Source: Moraxella cuniculi DSM 21768 (GTDB lineage Bacteria; Pseudomonadota; Gammaproteobacteria; Pseudomonadales; Moraxellaceae). Taken from it: DNA of 64,000 bases. The DNA lies in assembly GCF_900156515.1 (NCBI RefSeq), contig NZ_FTNU01000004.1:62001-126000 (forward strand), in the 5' to 3' direction. Under the pieces are notes generated by a model, which had not been told where the DNA came from, ran no database searches, and saw nothing but the letters and a program-made list of their open reading frames with translations. The position numbers and the translations under genes were made by a program. Positions 1 to 7,151 of this stretch are shown piece after piece; position 1 is the first letter of the stretch, and the number at the start of each line of letters is the position of its first letter.

Positions 1-920
1 TTAATGAATTTGTCGAAAGTCTTGAGCTTGCTCAGCTTGCTGCCGAAGACTGGGACGAGGATCAGTTTTTGTCAGGCAAGATTACCCCTGTGTTGTTTGG
101 CACGGCGTTGGGTAATTTTGGGGTGGATATGGTGCTAGACACACTGGTTGCTCATGCCCCGAAGCCCAAAGACCATCAGGCGGTAGAACGCATTGTGCGT
201 GCTGATGAGCCTGAATTTACAGGATTTGTCTTTAAAATCCAAGCAAACATGGATCCAAAGCATCGAGATCGTGTTGCCTTTATGCGAATTTGCTCGGGGC
301 GATATGAGCGTGGCATGAAGATGAATCATGTCAGACTGGGCAAAGAGGTGCGGGTTTCTGATGCCTTAATGTTCCTAGCGGGCGACCGCGAGACGCTGGA
401 GGAGGCTTATGCTGGTGATATTATCGGTCTTCATAATCATGGCACGATACAAATTGGCGACAGTTTTACCAGTGGTGAGAGTTTGAACTTCACGGGCATT
501 CCGCATTTTGCCCCTGAGCTGTTTCGCCGTGTGGTGCTAAAAGACCCAATGAAATCCAAGCAATTGCAAAAAGGCTTGCAGCAGCTGTCCGAAGAAGGGG
601 CGACACAGGTGTTTATGCCCCAAATTAACAATGATTTGATTTTGGGTGCGGTGGGTGTGCTACAGTTTGAGGTGGTGGCACATCGCTTGGCAGAAGAATA
701 CAAAGTACAATGCAGCTTTGAGCCTGTATCCATCGCCACGGTGCGGTGGGTGCATTGTGATGACAAGGTGGCGTTTGAGAAGTTTAAGAAAAAAGCCCAT
801 GACCAACTGTCGGTGGACGGTGGCGGTTATCTGACCTACCTTGCCCCAAGCCGTGTGAACTTACAACTGATGCAAGAGCGATATCCTGAAGTGGAGTTTA
901 GAAGTATCAGGGAGCATTGA
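1..920 (+). CDS. prfC: Peptide chain release factor 3 (RF3), C-terminal part, 5' truncated by window
   Basis: RF3 is a translational GTPase that removes RF1/RF2 from the ribosome after termination. The frame is already open at base 3 and runs through residues such as [17 protein letters not shown] before the first possible start, so the window cuts the gene and the GTPase domain lies outside. What remains is domain II ([36 protein letters not shown]) and domain III ([16 protein letters not shown]), which are characteristic of RF3 rather than EF-G. The final 78 bp, including the stop codon, are repeated downstream of the toxin-antitoxin pair at 1585-1662. Confidence 0.95.
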   Translation, partial: NEFVESLELAQLAAEDWDEDQFLSGKITPVLFGTALGNFGVDMVLDTLVAHAPKPKDHQAVERIVRADEPEFTGFVFKIQANMDPKHRDRVAFMRICSGRYERGMKMNHVRLGKEVRVSDALMFLAGDRETLEEAYAGDIIGLHNHGTIQIGDSFTSGESLNFTGIPHFAPELFRRVVLKDPMKSKQLQKGLQQLSEEGATQVFMPQINNDLILGAVGVLQFEVVAHRLAEEYKVQCSFEPVSIATVRWVHCDDKVAFEKFKKKAHDQLSVDGGGYLTYLAPSRVNLQLMQERYPEVEFRSIREH

Positions 921-921
921 T
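844..921 (+). repeat. Direct repeat, copy 1 (3' end of prfC)
   Basis: This 78-bp stretch begins CCCCAAGCCGTGTGAACTT, ends with the prfC stop codon, and recurs at 1585-1662 (offset 741 bp) with about two mismatches (TTACAACTG versus TTGCAACTG, TATCAG versus TATAAG). The two copies bracket the PIN/RHH gene pair. Confidence 0.9.
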
Positions 922-943
922 TTTGGATTAATGCAGGATTATA

Positions 944-1387
944 ATGAAAATCGTCTTAGATACCAATATTTTGGTGGGGGCGTGCTTGGGGTCTTGTCAT
1001 GCCATCCGCCTAATTAAAGCTTGTTTAAATGGCGAATTTACACCAATTATTGGCGTGGCATTATTGGCAGAATATGAAGATGTTTTGGCTCGTGATGATG
1101 TGTTTGTCAAAAGCAAATTATCATTAGATGAGCGCAATGAAATTTTAAATGCCTTGTTATCTGTTTGTGAGTGGGTGCGTATTTTTTATTTGTGGAGGCC
1201 TAATTTAAAAGATGAAGGTGATAATCATTTAATAGAATTGGCAGTAGCAGGCAATGCTAAAATTATTGTGAGCCATAATCAAAAAGACTTTCGTCAAAAC
1301 GAATTAAATTTTGGCATTAAAATTTTAGCACCAGAACAATTATTGCAGTTAAGGAGTAATGATGGGAACTGTAACACTTCAAGTTAG
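944..1387 (+). CDS. PIN-domain toxin of a toxin-antitoxin pair
   Basis: A 147-residue PIN-like ribonuclease of the 'putative toxin, PIN family' type (COG1569). Seen: N-terminal MKIVLDTNILVGACL with the first acidic residue (D6), an internal LAEYEDVLAR glutamate, and the C-terminal LKDEGDNHLIELAVAGNAKIIVSHNQKDF block that supplies the remaining metal-binding acids and ends in the family's (V/T)xNxxDF-like motif. PIN toxins cut RNA with Mg2+. It overlaps the next gene by about 26 bp, so the pair is translationally coupled. The order toxin then antitoxin is the reverse of most type II systems. The gene is more AT-rich than prfC, suggesting acquisition. Target RNA cannot be inferred. Confidence 0.8.
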   Translation: MKIVLDTNILVGACLGSCHAIRLIKACLNGEFTPIIGVALLAEYEDVLARDDVFVKSKLSLDERNEILNALLSVCEWVRIFYLWRPNLKDEGDNHLIELAVAGNAKIIVSHNQKDFRQNELNFGIKILAPEQLLQLRSNDGNCNTSS

Positions 1388-1568
1388 CAATGAAAAACAC
1401 GAACGCTTAAATTTAATTGCCAATGAAAGAGGGTTAAGTGTCGCTCATTTAATAGATGAAACAATGTCTAATATGCTTGCTGAATATGAAGCAAGAAAAC
1501 GCTTTGAAAATAGAGCTAAACAAGGTGATATTAAAAGAGCAATGGAGCTTTTGGATAGGGTTTTGTGA
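1362..1568 (+). CDS. Ribbon-helix-helix antitoxin partner of the PIN toxin
   Basis: A 68-residue protein beginning MGTVTLQVSNEKHERLNLIANERGL: a beta strand (TVTLQVS) followed by two helices, the usual layout of small RHH/CopG-like antitoxins, then a charged C-terminal helix rich in Arg, Lys and Glu that would wrap the toxin. Two ATG codons are adjacent (1359 and 1362). AAGGAG at 1351-1356 lies 2 bp from the first and 5 bp from the second, so 1362 is preferred. It starts inside the PIN gene. The role is inferred from position, size and fold pattern. Confidence 0.65.
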   Translation: MGTVTLQVSNEKHERLNLIANERGLSVAHLIDETMSNMLAEYEARKRFENRAKQGDIKRAMELLDRVL

Positions 1569-1584
1569 TTCGTTTCTCAATTTT

Positions 1585-1662
1585 CCCCAAGCCGTGTGAA
1601 CTTGCAACTGATGCAAGAGCGATATCCTGAAGTGGAGTTTAGAAGTATAAGGGAGCATTGAT
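1585..1662 (+). repeat. Direct repeat, copy 2 (orphan prfC 3' end)
   Basis: A non-coding second copy of the last 78 bp of prfC, including the stop codon context GGGAGCATTGAT. It sits between the antitoxin gene and the terminator that presumably once followed prfC directly. Confidence 0.9.
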
Positions 1663-1667
1663 AAAAC

Positions 1668-1700
1668 AAAAACCAAATCGTCAAAGATTTGGTTTTTATT
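1668..1700 (+). terminator. Rho-independent terminator after the prfC/TA region
   Basis: Stem AAAACCAAATC / GATTTGGTTTT with loop GTCAAA, followed by TATTTT. It directly follows repeat copy 2, so it is probably the original prfC terminator. The A-rich left arm could also serve the opposite strand. Confidence 0.75.
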
Positions 1701-1710
1701 TTGGTTTGGG

Positions 1711-2223
1711 CTAGTTGTTTTTTAGCTTGGCGGAGCAGACAAAATTAAGTGTAGACTCGCCTACGGTATCAGGAACGGCTCTATTCCAATCATCAGATGA
1801 TCTTAGATTAATAGAGAAGTTAATGGAGTCGATAGGGTTGTTATAGAAATTATAGTAATTAGCTGCATCGGTTTTGGATTTTTTATTACTACAATCATAG
1901 TAGGTAAAAATTCTCATAGACCAGTATTTGCTCTTTTTATCGTACTCTTCTTGCTCTGTTGCGGTACGTTTTATTGGATATAATGTATCGGAAAATAGTT
2001 GGCTTATATTCTTACTACTTGGTAAGGATTGTGCTGAGTCATATTCCCATTTTTCCCACACAGATCGAAAAATGCGACCGTTGGCAATTTTATGCGTACG
2101 AATGCTGTCTGTATCTACATATATGACAGCATTGTCACTTTGACTGACTTCAGCCCAGTCTGCCGCTAAGACTGAATGCCCAGCCAGTAGGGATAAATAT
2201 AAAAAGACCGTCCGTTTTGTCAT
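1711..2223 (-). CDS. Secreted protein of the surface-adhesin E type
   Basis: A 170-residue protein with a cleavable signal peptide (TKRTVFLYLSLLAGHSVLAADW, cut after LAA or nearby). The mature start WAEVSQSDNAVIYVDTDSIR fits the 'surface-adhesin protein E' pattern in which a Trp and a YVD-x-SI motif open a small beta-sheet domain. Two cysteines (YYDCSNKK and NFVCSAKL) could form a disulphide. Members of this family are periplasmic or surface proteins, and Haemophilus protein E binds host ligands, but that role is not shown for this gene. ATG at 2223 is preceded by a GAGGTG-like ribosome binding site. It runs on the opposite strand to the TA pair and tail to tail with it. Confidence 0.55.
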   Translation of the reverse strand: MTKRTVFLYLSLLAGHSVLAADWAEVSQSDNAVIYVDTDSIRTHKIANGRIFRSVWEKWEYDSAQSLPSSKNISQLFSDTLYPIKRTATEQEEYDKKSKYWSMRIFTYYDCSNKKSKTDAANYYNFYNNPIDSINFSINLRSSDDWNRAVPDTVGESTLNFVCSAKLKNN

Positions 2224-2274
2224 TTTTCACCTCAAATAATCATGTTTAAACTTCTAAAATTGTGCTTGATTTGC

Positions 2275-2625
2275 CTAGTAGCAACCGTATGAGTCGCAAG
2301 TTTGACTTTGGTAGTTGTCGTTGCCATCCATACCGCTATAATAGGTTGAGTTACCAATGCGTTGAATGGTTTGATTCCAGCTGTTGCCATTAGCTGCCCG
2401 TCCGTTTTGATAAGTGATGTTGCCAATGGTCTGAGATTCACTACTCCAAGAACTGCCTGTGTTGCGGTTATATCCATTGACATAGGTTAAATTGCCAATT
2501 TTTTGTACATCGTAATTATTGCCATTGCTATCACTACAGCTATATAGTCTTTCGCTTCCGTAGCAATAAGCATTTGCCAAAGATGGCAGAGCAAGTAAGC
2601 TTAAAATAAGTACTAAATTTTTCAT
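2275..2625 (-). CDS. Small exported protein with repeated IGN-x-TY motifs
   Basis: The start at 2625 is chosen because MKNLVLILSLLALPSLANA is a clean signal peptide and TTAGGAG lies just upstream; a longer frame to 2664 adds an untypical N-terminus. The mature protein of about 97 residues begins YCYGSERLYSCSDSNGNNYDVQ and then holds three related segments (IGNLTYVNGYN, IGNITYQNGRA, IGNSTYYSGMD), each about 25 residues, with Ser/Asn/Gly-rich linkers and a C-terminal CDSYGCY. Four cysteines may pair. It looks like a small beta-repeat protein in the periplasm or at the surface. No function is recognised. Confidence 0.6.
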   Translation of the reverse strand: MKNLVLILSLLALPSLANAYCYGSERLYSCSDSNGNNYDVQKIGNLTYVNGYNRNTGSSWSSESQTIGNITYQNGRAANGNSWNQTIQRIGNSTYYSGMDGNDNYQSQTCDSYGCY

Positions 2626-2754
2626 AAAATCTCCTAATAAAACCATGGGTATAATAGATAGCAATCATAATTGACTCAACCAACAAATTCGAGTGTTTGC
2701 ACCTATTTTGTGGTTTGTTAATAATGCAATTTTGTGTTATTTGTAGCAAATAAT

Positions 2755-3078
2755 CTAATCAAGAGGGTGGATTAACTTTGCTTCTATTTCGGTGATATAT
2801 CGTGTTGTGTTTTGTCTGTCTTGGTATTGACGATGCTTTAAAGATCCCTCAACATAAACAAGACTACCTTTGGTGAGATTAGTCATACCAAAATCAGCCA
2901 ATTTATTATGCAAAACAACTCTGTGCCACTCAATGCGTTCTTGGCTATCACCTTGCAGATCTTTCCATTTTTGTTTTGTGGCAACTGATAGGTGTGCAAT
3001 CATGCCGCCATTCTGAAAAGATTTGCCTTCAGGATCTTGGCCTAACCTGCCGATAAGAATAACTATATTTACACTCAT
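2755..3078 (-). CDS. Single-stranded DNA-binding protein paralogue, short form
   Basis: A 107-residue OB-fold protein of the SSB family: SVNIVILIGRLGQDPEGKSFQNGG at the N-terminus, LSVATKQKWKDLQG, the diagnostic RIEWHRVVLHNKLADF core and GSLVYVEGSLKHRQYQD. It stops right after the OB domain (IEAKLIHPLD) and lacks the flexible linker and acidic DDDIPF-type tail that chromosomal SSB uses to recruit partners. Such short SSBs are common on plasmids, phages and integrated elements. It follows the unknown gene at 3087-3911 by 8 bp, so the two form an operon. It is probably not the cell's main SSB. Confidence 0.8.
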   Translation of the reverse strand: MSVNIVILIGRLGQDPEGKSFQNGGMIAHLSVATKQKWKDLQGDSQERIEWHRVVLHNKLADFGMTNLTKGSLVYVEGSLKHRQYQDRQNTTRYITEIEAKLIHPLD

Positions 3079-3086
3079 AAACTATC

Positions 3087-3911
3087 CTAAACAAAAATAA
3101 TTTTTTGACGGCTTGTTTTTGGGATGCAGGTACTACAAGCCCTAAATCCATTGTTTTTCAATAGTTGTTCGTTAATGTTGTTTATATTAAAATTTACTTC
3201 CTTTTGAAATAGTGCCATTTTTGATAATAACAAATGATGTTTCAATTCAGACAGATTTTTTGCTGCTTCTGAAGTTTGAGGGTTGTGTTTTCTTGTGAGC
3301 CGACAAATGTCTTCTGGTGTTCGATATCTCAATTGAAAAACTTTTTCATGTATTTTTGAAATATTGGAAAAATTTTTCATTTCTTGAATGCTTGAATTAA
3401 GAATGTTTTGAATGTCGGATAGTAATAGTTTTGTAAAATCAATTTGAGTAGCTCCGCTATTATTAGATTCTTCTTTGGCAAAGCGTTCATCTGCGAAACC
3501 AAATTCGGCTTTAATGGCAATGATGGTAGATTCCTGTTCTAATTCATCAAAGTCAAATGTCTTGACATATTTGCGAAACCGTTGAACCTCTGCCTTGCCT
3601 TTAGCTTGCACCTCTTTTGGAATAAATAGATTTTGGTAGTGATTTTGAAGCCTGTAACAGTCTTGGTTGATATGGTAGGCAGGCGGTATGCCTTCATATA
3701 GTTTGGTAAATGTATCTTTTGGCACAGATACTTCCTTAATTATGCTTAGATTTGTTGTCTGGGCACCTTGAAAAAATTTTTTTGCACGAGAGAGCTGTGT
3801 TAATTCTTGATCAGAGATGAAATACTGTATATCTGGCAATTTTAATATTTCATTGGCTGATAGTTCAACTTTTTCAATTAATCGACTCATATTGTGATTG
3901 GTGATATACAT
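3087..3911 (-). CDS. Unknown 274-residue protein, accessory-island gene
   Basis: Not recognised. The ATG at 3911 is preferred over TTG at 3923; a further ATG at 3890 (MSRLIEKVELS) is also possible. The protein is hydrophilic and helix-rich with no signal peptide or membrane span. Conserved-looking elements are AYHINQDCYRLQNHYQNLFIP followed by a Lys/Arg-rich KGKAEVQRFRKYVK stretch, RYRTPEDICRLTRKHN, and a C-terminal CSTC pair. The His/Cys content (YHxxxxC, CxxC) would suit a metal site. It is co-transcribed with the short SSB and diverges from the broken XRE regulator, so a DNA-related or element-maintenance role is plausible but unproven. Confidence 0.6.
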   Translation of the reverse strand: MYITNHNMSRLIEKVELSANEILKLPDIQYFISDQELTQLSRAKKFFQGAQTTNLSIIKEVSVPKDTFTKLYEGIPPAYHINQDCYRLQNHYQNLFIPKEVQAKGKAEVQRFRKYVKTFDFDELEQESTIIAIKAEFGFADERFAKEESNNSGATQIDFTKLLLSDIQNILNSSIQEMKNFSNISKIHEKVFQLRYRTPEDICRLTRKHNPQTSEAAKNLSELKHHLLLSKMALFQKEVNFNINNINEQLLKNNGFRACSTCIPKTSRQKIIFV

Positions 3912-4012
3912 AACACTATCCAAATAAAAATTGAAACTATCTGAAATTTATACTAAAATAGCCAATTATTCCACCAACAAAATTGACATTTTTAACCCAC
4001 AAAAGGTAAGCC

Positions 4013-4378
4013 ATGGATATTGCCGATAACATTGTTAAGCTTAGAAAAGAGCAACATCTGACCCAGGAACAGATGGCATAAAAGCTAGCAATGTCCAAAA
4101 ATGGCTATGCCAAACTGGAACGAGGCGAGAGCAGAATTACGGTTGAGCATTTGCAAAACATTGCCAATACTTTTAATATTGATATTGTTGAATTACTAAA
4201 AGCCGATAAGGAAGTGGCATTGTTGATTGGTGATAATCATGGCAGTTATGCAAACAAATACTATAATAATGTGTACGAAATTGAAAAACTCCAATTAATT
4301 ATCGCTCACAAAGACGAGCTGCTTGCCCAAAAAGACAAAGAAATCGCTTTGTTACGCCAGTTGCTTGATGGTGTATAA
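4013..4378 (+). pseudogene. XRE-family HTH regulator broken by an in-frame TAA
   Basis: The frame from ATG 4013 reads MDIADNIVKLRKEQHLTQEQMA, then TAA at 4079-4081, then KLAMSKNGYAKLERGESRITVEHLQNIAN. Together these make one uninterrupted Cro/C1-type helix-turn-helix in which the residue before KL is normally Glu, so one GAA-to-TAA change explains the break. The intact protein would be 121 residues, with a C-terminal coiled-coil-like tail (EKLQLIIAHKDELLAQKDKEIALLRQLL). The downstream part has an ATG at 4091 but would lack helices 1 and 2 of the DNA-binding domain. It diverges from the unknown gene/SSB pair and probably once controlled it. Confidence 0.8.
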
Positions 4379-4416
4379 TTAACACAGTCGTCAAGAGAGT
4401 GCAGAATGTAATTTTC

Positions 4417-4446
4417 AAGCCAATTTTCGCAATTGGCTTTTTAATT
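4417..4446 (+). terminator. Terminator after the XRE remnant
   Basis: Stem AAGCCAATT / AATTGGCTT with loop TTCGC, followed by TTTAATTT. It ends about 14 bp before the exporter start and would also act in the leader of that gene. Confidence 0.7.
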
Positions 4447-4459
4447 TCTAGGAGTAATC

Positions 4460-5329
4460 ATGCCAAAAACTCCCCACGCAGACGCAGGCTCCGTCATCGG
4501 TTCATTATGGATGGTCTTGGCGGCTTTTTGTTTTGCCACCATGGGCATTTTGGTCAAAATCACCGCCGTCAAATTTGCCATGCATGAGTATGAGCTGGTA
4601 TTTTGGCGAGTGAGCTTTGCAGCGGTGGTGCTGGGCGTGCAGGCGATGATTTTGGGACGATCATTTGCTACGAATTATCCGCTGGCACATTTTTGGCGAT
4701 CGCTGGCAGGCACGATTAGCTTGTTTATGTTCTTTTTTGGCTTGGTGTATTTGCCACTGGCGACCGCGATTACTTTTAGCCACACTTCAGCGATATTTTT
4801 GGCGATATTTTCACTGCTGTTATTAAAGCAGCGACCATCGGCACTGACATGGGCAGCATTGTTGGTGGGGCTTGTTGGCATTGGGCTGATTTTGCGACCC
4901 AGTGTATTGGGGCATGGGCTTTTGCCAACGGTCATCGGGCTTGCCAGTGGTGCGATTGCAGGTTATGCCTATTTGCAGGTGCGTGAGCTGTCGCTGCTTG
5001 GTGAGCCTTCTTGGCGGATTGTGTTTTATTTTTCGGCGTTGGCAAGTCTGCTGTCAGCGGTCATCAGCAGCATCAAGGGCTGGACGGCAATCTCTGCTGA
5101 GATGTTGCCCTATTTGCTTGGCATTGGACTGTCGGCGATGGCAGGGCAGTTGGCAATGACTCATGCCTACAAGGTTGGGCGTAAGTTCATGGTTTCGGCA
5201 CTGGGTTATTTGGTGGTGGTGCTATCAACCCTGTATGGCGTGCTGGTGTTTGGTGAAATATTGCCAGCGATGGCGATGGTGGGCATTGTGCTGGTGATTG
5301 TCAGCGGTATTTTGGCAAGCAAAAAATAA
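4460..5329 (+). CDS. EamA/DMT-family inner-membrane exporter
   Basis: A 289-residue protein with ten predicted transmembrane helices and two EamA repeats, the second starting near residue 150 (LLPTVIGLASGAIAGYAYLQV). Typical DMT features are LAAFCFATMGILVKI in helix 1, FWRVSFA in helix 2 and GEILPAMAMVGIVLVIVSGIL in the last pair. DMT proteins export metabolites or drugs by proton exchange; the substrate here is unknown. ATG 4460 follows AGGAGTAATC. It has its own terminator-bounded position and is followed by rlmA 94 bp later in the same direction. Confidence 0.85.
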   Translation: MPKTPHADAGSVIGSLWMVLAAFCFATMGILVKITAVKFAMHEYELVFWRVSFAAVVLGVQAMILGRSFATNYPLAHFWRSLAGTISLFMFFFGLVYLPLATAITFSHTSAIFLAIFSLLLLKQRPSALTWAALLVGLVGIGLILRPSVLGHGLLPTVIGLASGAIAGYAYLQVRELSLLGEPSWRIVFYFSALASLLSAVISSIKGWTAISAEMLPYLLGIGLSAMAGQLAMTHAYKVGRKFMVSALGYLVVVLSTLYGVLVFGEILPAMAMVGIVLVIVSGILASKK

Positions 5330-5423
5330 CCATAGGATTAAAATCATTAAAATTAGAAAATCGCCGAGCCAGCTGGCAATTTATGTTACAATACGGTTCA
5401 TTTGCCAAAAATGCTGATTTGTC

Positions 5424-6242
5424 ATGTTAATTTGTCCTGTTTGCCAATCACCACTTCAGGTTTCTGCCAAGATATTCCGTTGTACGCTCAACCACAGCTT
5501 TGATATCGCCAAAGAAGGCTATGTCAATCTGCACATCGTTCAGCACAAAAAGAGCAAAAACCCTGGAGATACACCGCAGGCGGTGCAAGCACGGCGAGAG
5601 TTTTTGTCGGCAGGGCATTATGCACCATTTCGCACGGCGGTTGCTGATATTGTGCATAAGTTGCAGGCAGGCGTGGTGATGGATATTGGCTGTGGCGAAG
5701 GTTATTATACGCAGGCACTGACAGCACAGACGCAGGTTTTGGGGCTTGATATCGCCAAGTCGGCGGTGCAAATTGCTGCCAAGGCTGACAAAAACAAGCG
5801 TGTCTGCTGGCTGGTGGGAACTTCATCGGCATTGCCTGTGGCAAGCGGTTCGGTGAATGTTTGCACCAGTTTGTTCAGTCCACTGCCAAAGCAGGAGATT
5901 TATCGGGTGCTTGATGTATCAGGCGTGCTATTGGTGGCGGTTGCTGCACCAAGACATTTGTATGCTGTGCGTGAGGCATTGTTTGGCACGGTGATTGAGC
6001 ATAGTCCTGATAAATATCTTGATGTGCTTGCACCAGAGTTTGTGCTGACAGACAGGCAACAAATCACTGTACCGATGCAGCTTGATAATCAATCATTGCG
6101 ACAATTGATTGCCATGACTCCTTATGCGTATAAGGCAACCGCCGAGCGGCGAGCATGGCTTGAGCGACAGGAGAGCTTTGAGGCAGTGGGCGAATTTTGT
6201 GTCATGCTGTTTAAAAAAACAGTGATGGTTGAATATTATTAA
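5424..6242 (+). CDS. rlmA: 23S rRNA (guanine-N1)-methyltransferase RlmA
   Basis: RlmA methylates G745 of 23S rRNA using S-adenosylmethionine. The 272-residue protein opens with the family's zinc knuckle (CPVCQSPLQ ... RCTLNHSFD; ligands C-x2-C and C-x3-H) followed by AKEGYVNLHIVQHKKSKNPGDT, diagnostic for RlmA. The SAM-binding domain has motif I DIGCGEGYYTQAL near residue 92 and LGLDIAKSAVQIA as motif II. The loop VCTSLFSPLP takes the place of motif IV. The ATG is directly upstream of the zinc domain. It overlaps the start region of the next reading frame, but that gene's true start lies at 6271. Confidence 0.9.
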   Translation: MLICPVCQSPLQVSAKIFRCTLNHSFDIAKEGYVNLHIVQHKKSKNPGDTPQAVQARREFLSAGHYAPFRTAVADIVHKLQAGVVMDIGCGEGYYTQALTAQTQVLGLDIAKSAVQIAAKADKNKRVCWLVGTSSALPVASGSVNVCTSLFSPLPKQEIYRVLDVSGVLLVAVAAPRHLYAVREALFGTVIEHSPDKYLDVLAPEFVLTDRQQITVPMQLDNQSLRQLIAMTPYAYKATAERRAWLERQESFEAVGEFCVMLFKKTVMVEYY

Positions 6243-6270
6243 TGCCATAAAATACAAACTGGGAGGGTAT

Positions 6271-7116
6271 ATGAGATACTGGCAATGGGCGGCGATGTGT
6301 GTTGTGCTGGGCATGATGACAGCTTGTGCCGACAAGCCACAGGTACAGATGGCTGCTGATGTTATCAAGACAAAAGAGCAAAATCAATCGTTTGCTTGGC
6401 AGAATAAAATCATATCATCTAAAGATAATATTAACCAAAAATGCACAAACCAATGCCCGCAGATGGAGTATCAGCTAATCAGCACCCCTTATGCGTGGAT
6501 TGACAGTACGATTAATAAAGCCGTGCTAAGCATACTGGATTCTGGTGAGGAGTCAGCAGAAGGTTCGCCAGCTGCTAAGCGTATTCAGGATTTTTATGCC
6601 AAACCTGTGGTGAGTGATGACGAGCTGGGCGAACAGCTTGGGCGTATCAAGCAAAACCTTGACCGTCTTGCCAAAGAGGCGTCAGGCGAGCAGATGGTTG
6701 TTGTGAGTGCCAAGCCTGACTTTTTGGGCTTTTATAAGGATTTGCCACAGATGAGTGTGTCAGGCGAGATTTATCTTGGTGGTGCTCATGGCATGACGAG
6801 TTATTTTTATTATGTGTTTGATTTGCAAGCCAAGCGTCAGCTGGATTTATCCGATGTGGTGCTGCCAAATCAAATGCCAGCATTGCAGCAGACTTTGCAA
6901 GCACAGTTTGATGCCATGCTTCGCAGTCAGGGAGCTGACCCAGCAGAGCATGGGCAGTCGTGGGAATTTTTTGTTACGCGGAATTTTGTCTTTGACAAAG
7001 ACGGTATGGAGTTTTTGTACCAGCCTTATGAGATTGCACCTTATGTGTATGGCCCCATCAGTCTGCGTCTGGACAAGCAGCAAATGCGTGCATTGATCAA
7101 ACCGCAGTATTTGTAA
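6271..7116 (+). CDS. Lipoprotein with DUF3298 (RsiV-like) domain
   Basis: A 281-residue predicted lipoprotein: MRYWQWAAMCVVLGMMTACADK is a type II signal peptide with lipobox MTAC. The start at 6271 has GGAGG 4 bp upstream, whereas a longer frame from 6229 has no signal. The C-terminal half contains YLGGAHGMTSYFYYVFDLQAKRQLDLSDVV and the FVFDKDGMEFLYQPYEIAPYVYG segment, the hallmarks of DUF3298, found in periplasmic proteins and in the lysozyme-sensing anti-sigma factor RsiV. No sigma factor gene is adjacent, so an anti-sigma role is not indicated; an envelope protein is the safe call. Confidence 0.75.
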   Translation: MRYWQWAAMCVVLGMMTACADKPQVQMAADVIKTKEQNQSFAWQNKIISSKDNINQKCTNQCPQMEYQLISTPYAWIDSTINKAVLSILDSGEESAEGSPAAKRIQDFYAKPVVSDDELGEQLGRIKQNLDRLAKEASGEQMVVVSAKPDFLGFYKDLPQMSVSGEIYLGGAHGMTSYFYYVFDLQAKRQLDLSDVVLPNQMPALQQTLQAQFDAMLRSQGADPAEHGQSWEFFVTRNFVFDKDGMEFLYQPYEIAPYVYGPISLRLDKQQMRALIKPQYL

Positions 7117-7118
7117 TA

Positions 7119-7147
7119 AAAAACCGCTCTGATGTTTGAGCGGTTTA
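7119..7147. terminator. Bidirectional terminator between the lipoprotein gene and parC
   Basis: Stem AAACCGCTC / GAGCGGTTT with loop TGATGTTT lies between two convergent genes, with A-rich left flank; it can stop transcription from both sides. Confidence 0.75.
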
Positions 7148-7151
7148 TGCG

